A stretch of DNA of 64,000 nucleotides, from the NCBI GenBank assembly GCA_965262605.1, contig CBDHFN010000003.1:1612001-1676000 (forward strand), given 5' to 3'. This DNA is from CBDHFN01 sp965262605. GTDB taxonomy: Bacteria > Pseudomonadota > Alphaproteobacteria > JASGCL01. A model generated the notes under the pieces. The model had not been told where the DNA came from. It did not search any database and was given only the letters and a program-made list of their open reading frames with translations. Position 1 is the stretch's first letter. Every line of letters starts with the position of its first letter. A program made the position numbers and the translations under genes. Of the stretch, positions 33,598 to 41,839 are shown piece by piece.

Positions 33598-34125
33598 TCA
33601 TTGCTGATAAAATGTATAAGAAAGTGTTATTTCGCCAGAATTATCATACTGACTATCTTTATTGATGGATTCATCAATAAAAAATTGCACGGGTAAAGTT
33701 GCAATTTCCCCGGGTTTCAATGTTTGTTTTGTAAAGCAAAAACATTGAATTTTATTAAAATAACTGCCCGTAAAATTCGGGCTTACATTATATGATGCGG
33801 TTGCGCTGATGGTTTCATTGCTTAAATTTTGGGCGTAATAATTTATTTTATATGTTTTGCCAAGTTGCGCATCAAAGGGGGTCGCATCTGTCCAAAACTT
33901 CCAATTTAAATTGCCACCAATATTCGCATCAAAACGCACTTTTATAAAGCCCTGCCCTACACTGCTTGGTGCTTGCACCGCGACTTGTGTTGTGCCACCA
34001 AAACCCGTAACCCGACATAAATAATTATATAATGGTGCTGACAAAAAGGCTAAACCAAGCATGAATAAGGCAAATGCGCCAACCATTATGCCAATTTTCT
34101 TATTGCCTGCATATTGATTCATCAT
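33598..34125 (-). CDS. ctaG: Cytochrome c oxidase copper chaperone CtaG/Cox11
   Basis: A 175-residue protein anchored by one N-terminal helix (GIMVGAFALFMLGLAFLSAPLYNYLC) with a periplasmic domain that delivers copper to the CuB site. The copper motif is KIQCFCFTKQTLKPGE near residue 128. PLYNYLCRVTGFGGTTQ is the typical post-helix region. Starts in an ATGA overlap with the small upstream ORF; its stop overlaps the longer ctaE reading frame. Confidence 0.94.
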   Translation of the reverse strand: MMNQYAGNKKIGIMVGAFALFMLGLAFLSAPLYNYLCRVTGFGGTTQVAVQAPSSVGQGFIKVRFDANIGGNLNWKFWTDATPFDAQLGKTYKINYYAQNLSNETISATASYNVSPNFTGSYFNKIQCFCFTKQTLKPGEIATLPVQFFIDESINKDSQYDNSGEITLSYTFYQQ

Positions 34126-34247
34126 TGCCCGACACCTGCGCTTAGCCCCTCAGTAATGCGGGCGATAGTAATTAAGTAAAATATTACAATCAAGCCAACA
34201 ACGCATGCGGCAACCAAGAAATTCTTTGTTTTAAGTTTTTTATCCAT
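34122..34247 (-). CDS. Small single-TM protein between ctaB and ctaG
   Basis: A 41-residue ORF: MDKKLKTKNFLVAACVVG, a hydrophobic helix to about residue 28, then ARITEGLSAGVGQ. It overlaps the ctaB stop by eight bases and the ctaG start by four, a tight coupling that argues for real translation. Many alphaproteobacterial cta operons carry a similar tiny membrane ORF (CoxF-like) here. Likely an oxidase assembly or structural peptide. Confidence 0.75.
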   Translation of the reverse strand: MDKKLKTKNFLVAACVVGLIVIFYLITIARITEGLSAGVGQ

Positions 34248-35139
34248 TGCTGACGACCTTATCTAATAATAATGCTAAAAACAAGGCAAATAAATAAAAA
34301 ATACTATAAAAAAACAATTTTTTACTATATTTATGTTCGGCTGATAATTTACAAGCCAACGCAATAGCGATAAAAATACCCGAACCAATCACGGCGACAA
34401 AGCTGTAAATCTTGCCAATTTGGGGCATGAATGCCAAACCAATTACCACCATACTCATGAGAATGCTATAAATTAAAATTTGAGTTTTTGTAGATTCAAT
34501 GCCCTTGACATTCGGCATCATCGGCACGCCAGCTTTTTTATAATCATCACTGGTGGTTATGGACAAAGCCCAAAAATGCGGGGGAGTCCATAAAAATATA
34601 ATTAAAAATAACATCCAAGGCACAATGGCATTTTCACCACTTAACGCAACCCAACCAATAACGGGTGGCAAAGCCCCCGCGGCACCGCCAATGACAATAT
34701 TTTGCGCCGTTGTGCGCTTTAACATCATGGTATAAACCAAAACATAAAATAAATTCGCAAAAATTAAATATGATGCAGCTAACCAATTGCTTGCCAAACC
34801 CATGATAGCGAATGAAAATAAACTTACAATCACGCCAAAAGCCAATGCCGAATCTGCGTCAACTTGCCCCGAAGGAATCGGGCGTTTTTGCGTGCGCTTC
34901 ATTAAAGCATCAATATCGCGTTCATACCACATGTTCAAGCAACCAGCCCCGCCAGCACTTAAACCAATTGCTAAAATAATCATAAAACCCAACAAAGCAT
35001 TACCATGATAAGGGGCAATCATCATACCAACAAAGCCCGTAAAAATAACCAAAGACATCACCCTTGGCTTTAACAAAGCAAAAAAACTTCGCCCGATACT
35101 AATATCAGGCGAAGAATTACATGTTAGGCTTATTTGCAT
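34240..35139 (-). CDS. ctaB: Protohaem IX farnesyltransferase (haem O synthase)
   Basis: A 299-residue UbiA-family prenyltransferase with about nine membrane helices that converts haem b to haem O for the oxidase. The two Asp-rich motifs are NMWYERDIDALMKRT near residue 70 and a second in TTSDDYKKAGVPMMP near 198. The segment KRTTAQNIVIGGAAGALPPVIGW is characteristic. Start overlaps the ctaD stop by one base. Haem A synthase CtaA is not in this window. Confidence 0.95.
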   Translation of the reverse strand: MQISLTCNSSPDISIGRSFFALLKPRVMSLVIFTGFVGMMIAPYHGNALLGFMIILAIGLSAGGAGCLNMWYERDIDALMKRTQKRPIPSGQVDADSALAFGVIVSLFSFAIMGLASNWLAASYLIFANLFYVLVYTMMLKRTTAQNIVIGGAAGALPPVIGWVALSGENAIVPWMLFLIIFLWTPPHFWALSITTSDDYKKAGVPMMPNVKGIESTKTQILIYSILMSMVVIGLAFMPQIGKIYSFVAVIGSGIFIAIALACKLSAEHKYSKKLFFYSIFYLFALFLALLLDKVVSNG

Positions 35140-36752
35140 TATTTTATAATCGGTAATTCATTAAATGTATGGAATTCTGGCGGAGAATCTTGAGTCCATT
35201 CCAAAGTATCCGCCCCTTCACCCCAATAATTTTTTGAGGCTTTCTTACCGCAAATTAAGCTGTAAATTAACACGCCAAAAAAGAATATTGTTGCGGCAAA
35301 TGAAATATATGAACCAATTGAGGACACCATATTCCAACCAGAAAAACCCTCTGCATAGTCAACATATCTTCTGGGCATTCCCGCCATTCCTAAAAAATGT
35401 TGCGGAAAAAATGTTAAATTCACACCAATAAAGGTAAATATAAAATGCGTATATCCCATCCAATCTGGAATTAGCTTGCCAGTCATTTTACCAAACCAAT
35501 AATAAATACCAGTGATAATCGCAAATACGGCACCCAAAGACAAAACATAATGGAAATGGGCAACAACATAATATGTATCATGAAACGCAATATCCATACC
35601 CGCATTTGCCAAAACAACGCCCGTTACACCGCCGACTGTGAATAAGAAAATAAACCCAATCGCCCAAACCATTGGCACGGAAAAACGAATTGAGCCACCC
35701 CACATTGTCGCAATCCATGAGAATATTTTTACCCCCGTTGGCACCGCGATAACCATTGTTGCCGCTGTGAAGTAAGCTTTTGTATCCACGCTTAAACCCA
35801 CCGTATACATATGGTGCGCCCAAACCACGAAACCGACAAAGCCAATTGCAACCATCGCATATGCCATGCCTAAATAACCAAAAATAGGCTTTTTAGAAAA
35901 AGTAGCAATAACATGCGAAATAATTCCAAAGCCCGGAATAATCATAATATAAACTTCGGGGTGACCAAAAAACCAAAATAAATGTTGGAATAAAATTGGG
36001 TCGCCACCACCTTCGGGTTTAAAGAAATGCGTGCCAAAATTGCGGTCTGTCAGCAACATGGTAATACCGCCACCTAATACAGGCACTGCCAATACTAAAA
36101 GAAAAGCGGTAACTAACATCGCCCAAGCAAATAAAGGCATTTTATGCAATGTCATGCCCGGCGCACGCATATTAAATATTGTGGTAATAATATTAATTGC
36201 CCCTAAAATTGACGAAGCACCCGCTAAATGCAAGGCAAAAATTGCCATATCAACCGCCGCACCCGGATGCGATGTTGCCAAAGATAATGGCGGATAAACG
36301 GTCCAACCCGTGCCCGCACCACCACCGATTAATGCCGATAAAAGCAATAATAAAAACGCAGGCACAATTAACCAAAAGCTTATATTATTCATTCTTGGGA
36401 ATGCCATATCGGGCGCACCAATCATTAAAGGCACCATCCAATTACCAAAACCACCGATTAAAGCAGGCATAACCACAAAAAACACCATGATTAAGCCGTG
36501 CGCGGTTACGACAACATTCCATAAATGCCCATTGGGTAAGCCGTCAGCCCCTAACATATATTGCACGCCCGGATTTTGTAATTCCATGCGCATATATACA
36601 GAAAATGCACCACCAATTAAAGCAGCAAAAATTGAAAACAACAAATATAAAGTGCCAATGTCTTTGTGATTTGTTGACATAAACCAGCGTTGAATAAATG
36701 TTGGATGCCCGTGATGGTCATCATGATGCGAAGTATGTGCCGAATGTTCCAT
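35139..36752 (-). CDS. ctaD: Cytochrome c oxidase subunit I
   Basis: A 537-residue catalytic haem-copper subunit with twelve helices. Proton-channel and ligand motifs are visible: FFVVMPALIGGFGNWMVP near 95, the active-site WFFGHPEVYIMI near 255 (CuB His and cross-linked Tyr), and HDTYYVVAHFHYVLS near 395 (haem ligands). The N-terminal extension is His-rich (MEHSAHTSHHDDHHGH). It follows ctaC by 23 bases. Features indicate an A-type aa3 oxidase, so aerobic respiration. Confidence 0.97.
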   Translation of the reverse strand: MEHSAHTSHHDDHHGHPTFIQRWFMSTNHKDIGTLYLLFSIFAALIGGAFSVYMRMELQNPGVQYMLGADGLPNGHLWNVVVTAHGLIMVFFVVMPALIGGFGNWMVPLMIGAPDMAFPRMNNISFWLIVPAFLLLLLSALIGGGAGTGWTVYPPLSLATSHPGAAVDMAIFALHLAGASSILGAINIITTIFNMRAPGMTLHKMPLFAWAMLVTAFLLVLAVPVLGGGITMLLTDRNFGTHFFKPEGGGDPILFQHLFWFFGHPEVYIMIIPGFGIISHVIATFSKKPIFGYLGMAYAMVAIGFVGFVVWAHHMYTVGLSVDTKAYFTAATMVIAVPTGVKIFSWIATMWGGSIRFSVPMVWAIGFIFLFTVGGVTGVVLANAGMDIAFHDTYYVVAHFHYVLSLGAVFAIITGIYYWFGKMTGKLIPDWMGYTHFIFTFIGVNLTFFPQHFLGMAGMPRRYVDYAEGFSGWNMVSSIGSYISFAATIFFFGVLIYSLICGKKASKNYWGEGADTLEWTQDSPPEFHTFNELPIIK

Positions 36753-36775
36753 AATATTCTCCTAATATAACTTTA

Positions 36776-37627
36776 TTATTTTTGAGCTAATTGTTGATTG
36801 CTATTTAAAGCCGCTTGCTTTTTCTTTGCAACCCATTCTTTAAATTCATCTTCGGTGATGGCATGAACTTCAATTGGCATGAACGCGTGATTCATACCGC
36901 ATAATTCTTGACAAAAGCCATAATATGTGCCGGGTTTGTCAATTGTCATCCAGCTTTCGTTAATGCGACCGGGCACCGCGTCCATTTTAATGCCCGCGAC
37001 ATTAAGGGCAAAATTATGAATTACATCAGTTGCCGTAATTAAAACTTTAATTTTTTTACCCACTGGCACAACCAATGGATTATCGGCGCGCATTCTAAAT
37101 AAATGTTTTTCATTTTCAGGTAAATCAGCCAATGCAACTAAATTTGAATCAATTTTAATTTCTGGATAATCGGGATATTCATAAGTCCAATACCACTGAT
37201 TGCCAATCGCTTTAATCGTATATTCTGCTTTTGAATTATCTTCGGTATAATATAATAATTTTATTGAAGGAATGAATATAATGCCCAAAATCAATACTGG
37301 TAAAGCTGTCCAAATCACTTCCAGCCAAGTGTGATGGACAACTTTGCTTGGCACGGGGTTGTTTTTTTCACTAAACCGCCAGCAAACATAAATCAATAAA
37401 GCCAATACAAATAACGAAATTGCAATAATAACAGGCAATAAAATGGCATCATGAAACCAATAAATTTGTCTTGCCTTTTCAGAAACTGGGTCATTAAAGC
37501 CCAATTGCCAATTTTTAGCATAATCATCAGCCGTTGCAAATTTACCAATTGCCAACATCATTATAAATACGGATAATTTTGACATGATTCGCATCGCGTT
37601 TGCCGTTATTTTATTTATTATTGTCAT
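36776..37627 (-). CDS. ctaC: Cytochrome c oxidase subunit II
   Basis: A 283-residue CuA subunit. The N-terminal region holds a signal-like helix (residues about 12-33), then two membrane helices (ILLPVIIAISLFVLALLIYVC and VIWTALPVLILGIIFIPSI), followed by the periplasmic cupredoxin. CuA ligands: DVIHNFALNVAGIKMD near 203 and YGFCQELCGMNHAFMP near 236. First gene of ctaC-D-B-(small)-G-E. The 150 bases upstream carry the promoter region, not clearly resolved. Confidence 0.96.
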   Translation of the reverse strand: MTIINKITANAMRIMSKLSVFIMMLAIGKFATADDYAKNWQLGFNDPVSEKARQIYWFHDAILLPVIIAISLFVLALLIYVCWRFSEKNNPVPSKVVHHTWLEVIWTALPVLILGIIFIPSIKLLYYTEDNSKAEYTIKAIGNQWYWTYEYPDYPEIKIDSNLVALADLPENEKHLFRMRADNPLVVPVGKKIKVLITATDVIHNFALNVAGIKMDAVPGRINESWMTIDKPGTYYGFCQELCGMNHAFMPIEVHAITEDEFKEWVAKKKQAALNSNQQLAQK

Positions 37628-38087
37628 TACTTAGATTCCTTTTAAAGATAAAATCACTATACTTCATAAAAATTTTTACATGTATAGTCAAGTTTTATTT
37701 TGAATATTGCAAATTATTTTTAATTTTATGGATTCTAATTTAATTCTATTAATCAGAATTCTTAGTATTTTTAAACGCAATTACGATAAACCACCCCGAT
37801 TGCAAATTACATTTGCAATCACCCCTCCGCCTAACCTTCGGTTAGCTGCTTCGCTTAGGATGGGAAGGATACTATTTTTAAACGCACTAAATTCCGTTGC
37901 ACAATGCCCAAAATCATGGTGATTTATTGAGTTGATGGCGGAATTGCAATCACCATCAGTTTGGGTATAATGCTAGGAAGAAAATTTTTTTAGAAGGCAA
38001 GTGAACGAACGGGTTCATGCGTTCTAAAAAAATTTTATAACGACGCAGAATGCCCAAAATCATGGTGATTGGGCAGGATGCCCAAAA
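37628..38087. other. Non-coding 460-base region with repeat relics
   Basis: It contains the ctaC leader, a hairpin CTAAC-CTTCG-GTTAG near 37830, a right-end relic of the MITE-like family at 37903-37920, a full copy at 37952-38066 and a second right-end relic reaching into miaA. No convincing ORF. Confidence 0.75.
37952..38066. repeat. MITE-like hairpin repeat, copy C
   Basis: Left end ACCATCAGTTTGGGTATAAT is identical to copy B, and right end TGCCCAAAATCATGGT matches. The internal arms differ but still pair: TGAAC/GTTCA inside and AAAATTTTTTTAGAA/TTCTAAAAAAATTTT outside. These are compensatory changes relative to copies A and B. Confidence 0.85.
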
Positions 38088-38098
38088 TCATGGTGATT
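38071..38098. repeat. Right-end relic of the MITE-like repeat overlapping miaA 3' end
   Basis: GATGCCCAAAATCATGGTGA repeats the right end of copy C only a few bases further on. The TGA stop and last codons of miaA (minus strand) lie within it. Confidence 0.7.
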
Positions 38099-38939
38099 TA
38101 AGTTGATGGCGGAACCAAGTTCTTTGGCGTTTAGCATATTGACAAGTTTGATTAAAAATTTCTGCTTGTATATTGCTTAAATCGCGCAATTGGTGATGAT
38201 ATTGCCATAATAATTTTGCGCCGATTATTTTCATTATTGGCGAATTTTCGGTTATATTGGGAAATTTTTTGACAAATTCAGCCATTTCTGCAACCATATT
38301 ATCAAAATCTTGGTTGAGTCTTTGGCGAATGCGTGTTCGCAAAATATCGGTTGGCATTTCTATATTTTTAATGTCATATTCTTGGGTAATATAGGGAATT
38401 TTCGGCACTAAATGCCAATCGGAAAGCGTTTTATTGGTGGCGGCAAATACATTTAAGCCTCTGATAATGCGTTGTCTATCTTGGGGCATGATTGATAAAG
38501 CCCATTTTTTATCTATTGCGAATAATTTTTCATATAATTGTTGCGTTGATTCGGTGTAATCATGGTTTGTTGCGACAAATGGAATTGGCGACAAGCCTGC
38601 GATTAGGCTTTTGATATACATGCCCGTGCCACCAACAATAATTGGATTTTTACCGATTTTTTGGGCGTTATTTATAGCATCAACGGCTTTTTTGCACCAA
38701 TCATGCGCATTTGAAATCGCATCAGGGGGTAAATACCCGTATAATTCATGGCTAATCCCTTGATAATCAAGGGGTTGCGCTGATAAAATTGGCAATTGTT
38801 GATATTGTTGCAAGGCATCGGCATTAATTATAACACCATTATTTTTATGGGCGTATTCCAATGCAAAAGCCGATTTACCGCTTGCCGTGCAACCAGTTAT
38901 GATAAGGATTTTATTTGACAATCCATTTCCCCGCTGCAT
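38088..38939 (-). CDS. miaA: tRNA dimethylallyltransferase
   Basis: A 283-residue enzyme that prenylates A37 of tRNAs reading UNN codons. P-loop GCTASGKSAFALEYA near residue 16, then NADALQQYQQLPILSAQP and the conserved DWCKKA and GGTGMYIKSLIAGL segments. The true start is uncertain: ATG 38939 is used, while a TTG at 38921 after GGGGAA would give a more typical N-terminus. It overlaps holC. Its 3' end, including the stop codon, is made of repeat sequence. Confidence 0.9.
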   Translation of the reverse strand: MQRGNGLSNKILIITGCTASGKSAFALEYAHKNNGVIINADALQQYQQLPILSAQPLDYQGISHELYGYLPPDAISNAHDWCKKAVDAINNAQKIGKNPIIVGGTGMYIKSLIAGLSPIPFVATNHDYTESTQQLYEKLFAIDKKWALSIMPQDRQRIIRGLNVFAATNKTLSDWHLVPKIPYITQEYDIKNIEMPTDILRTRIRQRLNQDFDNMVAEMAEFVKKFPNITENSPIMKIIGAKLLWQYHHQLRDLSNIQAEIFNQTCQYAKRQRTWFRHQLKSP

Positions 38940-39360
38940 CTTGCTGATGGTAAGACAAATGAAAATCAGGGTTGTTTTGGAATTGTTTCCATAATTCGCG
39001 GGCGTAATTTTTATGTTCGTCTTCTTCATCGCGAAATGCAATGATAATTAACGAAAAATTTATGATATTTTCTGGGCATTTCATGCCATTTAGAATTAAT
39101 AACGAATCAGAATTTTCGGCAATTTCTTGCCATTCATTCGCAATTAATATCGGAATATCATGGGCTTTTTCGTGATTCCAAAGCGCATGAGGCAGAAAAC
39201 TATTTGCGTCATATTCCCATAAGAAATTATCAAATTTTTGCGTATCATCGGTGATGACAAAAGTTTTTTTATTTCTTGCAAATTGCGCCGATAGGATTTT
39301 GGCAAGAGATTTATCGTAATTTCGCCCTAAGATATGGTAAAATTTTAATTCGGTCGCCAT
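38911..39360 (-). CDS. holC: DNA polymerase III chi subunit
   Basis: A 149-residue subunit of the clamp-loader complex that links the replisome to SSB. Family text: MATELKFYHILGRNYDKSLAKIL, then LWEYDANSFLPHALW near residue 48 and PILIANEWQEI near 70, with LLILNGMKCPENI. The start overlaps the pepA stop by one base and the end overlaps miaA. The pepA-holC order is conserved in many proteobacteria. Confidence 0.92.
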   Translation of the reverse strand: MATELKFYHILGRNYDKSLAKILSAQFARNKKTFVITDDTQKFDNFLWEYDANSFLPHALWNHEKAHDIPILIANEWQEIAENSDSLLILNGMKCPENIINFSLIIIAFRDEEDEHKNYARELWKQFQNNPDFHLSYHQQDAAGKWIVK

Positions 39361-40844
39361 TACTGCCGTGATTTAATAAATTGATTTAACAATCGCACGC
39401 CATAACCCGTTGCACCACGATGCGACAAAATTTTGTCATCACCGCTCCAAACCATGCCTGCTATATCCAAATGCGCCCATTTTTGATTGGGTTTGATGAA
39501 TCTTTGTATGAATTGCGCACCAATAATTGACCCCGCCCCTTTTGAACCGATATTTTTCATATCGGCTCTTGGCGAATCAATCGCCTTGTCATACGCATCG
39601 CCAAGCGGCATACGCCATAATTTTTCCCCGCAAATTAAGCCAGATTCAATTAAATCTTGGCTTAATTTATCGTCATTGGAAAATACGCCAGCATGTTCAT
39701 GCCCCAGCGCAATTATCATCGCCCCTGTTAAAGTTGCTAAATCAATAATTTCAGATGGGTTATATTTTTCTTGCGTATACCATAAAACATCGGCAAGGAC
39801 TAAGCGACCTTCGGCATCAGTATTATGAATATCAATGGTTTTACCAGACATAGATTTAACAATATCGCCCGGGCGTTGCGCCATACCATCGGGCATATTT
39901 TCAACTAAGCCCAAAACTCCGACAACATTAATTGGCGCATGCCTTAAAGCCAAAGCTTTCATTGTGCCAGCGACTGCACCAGCACCCGCCATATCCCAAA
40001 TCATTTCTTCCATACCCGGACCAGCTTTTAATGAAATGCCCCCCGAATCAAAACAAACGCCTTTACCAACCAAAGCAATTGGTGGAGTTGTTGCGCCACT
40101 CACGCCATTCCAGCGCATAACCACGACACAAGTTTCGTTATGCGACCCCTGCCCAACACCTAAAAGCGCGTTCATGCCTAAATTTTTCAGTTCTTTTTCT
40201 TTTAGAATTTCAACTTTAACCCCCAAAACTTCTAAGCTCAAGCAACGATTCGCAAATTCCAACGGCGATAAGACATTCGCGGGTTCTGACACTAAATCAC
40301 GGGTAAATTCTGCCCCTTGGTAAATTGCCTCGCGTTCAATGACAGCTTTTGACAAAGCCGCTGATTCGTTATGATAAATATGTAATTTTTTATATTTAGG
40401 TTTTTCATCGCGCAATTTTTCGCTATATTTATCAAATCGGTAAGATTTTAATTGAAAGCCAAGAATCATATCATTAACCATCGCGCCGCTCATAACATTA
40501 GAATCGCACCAAATATGAATAGATTCATCGGTTATTTTGCATAATTGATTCGCGATTTTTGCGCCTAATTCAACGGCTTCATTATTTTTTAAGGTTTCCG
40601 CCACGACAAAAAGCAATATTCTGCTATACGCGACACCATGCGGGGCAAGAATCACAGCGGTTTCGCCTGATTTTCCCTTGAATCCCGCACTCGCAACTGC
40701 TCTATCTATCGCGCCTGCACTCCAAGTATTAACCATCTGCGCATTGGCACTTAGTAAATTATTTTTTAAAATCGGCACGCAAAGCACTCCATTTAATTGG
40801 GCAGTGGGAATGGCGTTAGAATATATTATTTGACATGTTGTCAT
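39360..40844 (-). CDS. pepA: Leucyl aminopeptidase
   Basis: A 494-residue cytosolic M17 metallopeptidase that removes N-terminal residues. The C-terminal catalytic domain has VGKGVCFDSGGISLKAG near 258, MAGAGAVAGTMKALAL and the signature NTDAEGRLVLADVLW near 340 with dinuclear metal ligands, plus DLATLTGAMIIALG. In enterobacteria PepA also binds DNA at cer and carAB; no such role is visible here. First gene of pepA-holC-miaA. Confidence 0.96.
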   Translation of the reverse strand: MTTCQIIYSNAIPTAQLNGVLCVPILKNNLLSANAQMVNTWSAGAIDRAVASAGFKGKSGETAVILAPHGVAYSRILLFVVAETLKNNEAVELGAKIANQLCKITDESIHIWCDSNVMSGAMVNDMILGFQLKSYRFDKYSEKLRDEKPKYKKLHIYHNESAALSKAVIEREAIYQGAEFTRDLVSEPANVLSPLEFANRCLSLEVLGVKVEILKEKELKNLGMNALLGVGQGSHNETCVVVMRWNGVSGATTPPIALVGKGVCFDSGGISLKAGPGMEEMIWDMAGAGAVAGTMKALALRHAPINVVGVLGLVENMPDGMAQRPGDIVKSMSGKTIDIHNTDAEGRLVLADVLWYTQEKYNPSEIIDLATLTGAMIIALGHEHAGVFSNDDKLSQDLIESGLICGEKLWRMPLGDAYDKAIDSPRADMKNIGSKGAGSIIGAQFIQRFIKPNQKWAHLDIAGMVWSGDDKILSHRGATGYGVRLLNQFIKSRQ

Positions 40845-40878
40845 GGTGAATCCTTATAAAATTTATCTCTTGTATTTA

Positions 40879-40905
40879 ATTATAATGTTATGATAATATT
40901 GTCAA
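40879..40905 (-). promoter_or_regulatory. Promoter of pepA operon
   Basis: On the minus strand TTGACA (40905-40900) and TATAAT (40884-40879) are perfect hexamers with a 15-base spacer, 34 bases before the pepA ATG. Confidence 0.55.
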
Positions 40906-40906
40906 G

Positions 40907-41839
40907 ATGATTCAACCAACTATTAATTATGCCAAAAATTTATTTCAACAAAATATCCCTTTTGTTGTGGCGATTGTTGCGAAAACTTGGGGGTCTGCGC
41001 CCTGTCCCGTCGGTTCTTTATTGGTCATTGACGAGAATCAACATTTTATGGGTTCGGTATCGGGGGGCTGTATTGAAGGCGAAGTCATCAGCCAAGCCAT
41101 GATTTTATTAAGCGAATCACGCATTACCACAAAAAAACTTGAATTTGGCGTCAGTCAAGCAATGGCGTGGGAATTTGGCTTGGCTTGCGGGGGGCAAATT
41201 GAAATATGCTTAATTGCCTTTAAAAATCAGCAATTTCACCATGATGATTGGCAAAAATTTTTTGGAAATTACCAAGCTACCATTACAATAAATCCCCAAG
41301 GCGAATTGATATATACCCCACCAATTTCCGAAACTGGTTATGATGATAAGGGTGATTTTCATTGGATAATTAAACCCCAAAGCGAAATAATTATCATTGG
41401 TGCCGTGCATGTTAGCCAATTTTTATCGGTAATGATTGAATCGCTCGGTTGGCGAAGCAAAATCATTGACCCAAGGCAAAGCTTTGGTGCGTCGCAACGA
41501 TTCGTCAATCACGAAATTTTCAACCAATATCCTGATGATTTTTTTGAAAATCAACCAATTCAAGCCCATAACGCGATTATTTGCTTGACTCACGACCCAA
41601 AAATTGATGATATGGCATTAAAATACGCGCTTAAATCATCGGCATTTTATATTGGTGCTTTGGGCAGCAAAAAAAATCACGCAACCAGAATGGCAAGAAT
41701 GAGTGAATATGGTTTTTCAGCAAAAGAAATCGCCCGAATCCATGGACCCGCTGGATTGGAGATTCACGCGTCTGGAGCATGTGAAATCGCCATTGCTATT
41801 ATGGCGCAAATCATAAAGGCTTCGCATGAAATTTCTTGA
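40907..41839 (+). CDS. xdhC: XdhC-family molybdenum cofactor maturation protein
   Basis: A 310-residue XdhC/CoxI-type protein that binds molybdenum cofactor and helps sulfurate and insert it into xanthine-oxidase-family enzymes. N-terminal XdhC_CoxI domain: TWGSAPCPVGSLLVI near 28 and GSVSGGCIEGEV near 50. The C-terminal Rossmann domain has IIGAVHVSQFLSVMIESLGW near 165 and IGALGSKKNHATR near 250. The downstream transferase overlaps by 14 bases. The glycine motif is GAVHV instead of the usual GAGHV. Confidence 0.85.
   Translation: MIQPTINYAKNLFQQNIPFVVAIVAKTWGSAPCPVGSLLVIDENQHFMGSVSGGCIEGEVISQAMILLSESRITTKKLEFGVSQAMAWEFGLACGGQIEICLIAFKNQQFHHDDWQKFFGNYQATITINPQGELIYTPPISETGYDDKGDFHWIIKPQSEIIIIGAVHVSQFLSVMIESLGWRSKIIDPRQSFGASQRFVNHEIFNQYPDDFFENQPIQAHNAIICLTHDPKIDDMALKYALKSSAFYIGALGSKKNHATRMARMSEYGFSAKEIARIHGPAGLEIHASGACEIAIAIMAQIIKASHEIS

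Noticed and set aside
36031..36669. Plus-strand ORFs antisense to ctaD
   Set aside because: Shadows of the strongly conserved oxidase subunit I frame.
39487..40323. Plus-strand ORFs of 113 and 162 residues antisense to pepA
   Set aside because: Pro/Lys-rich shadow frames opposite a well-conserved gene, without ribosome sites.
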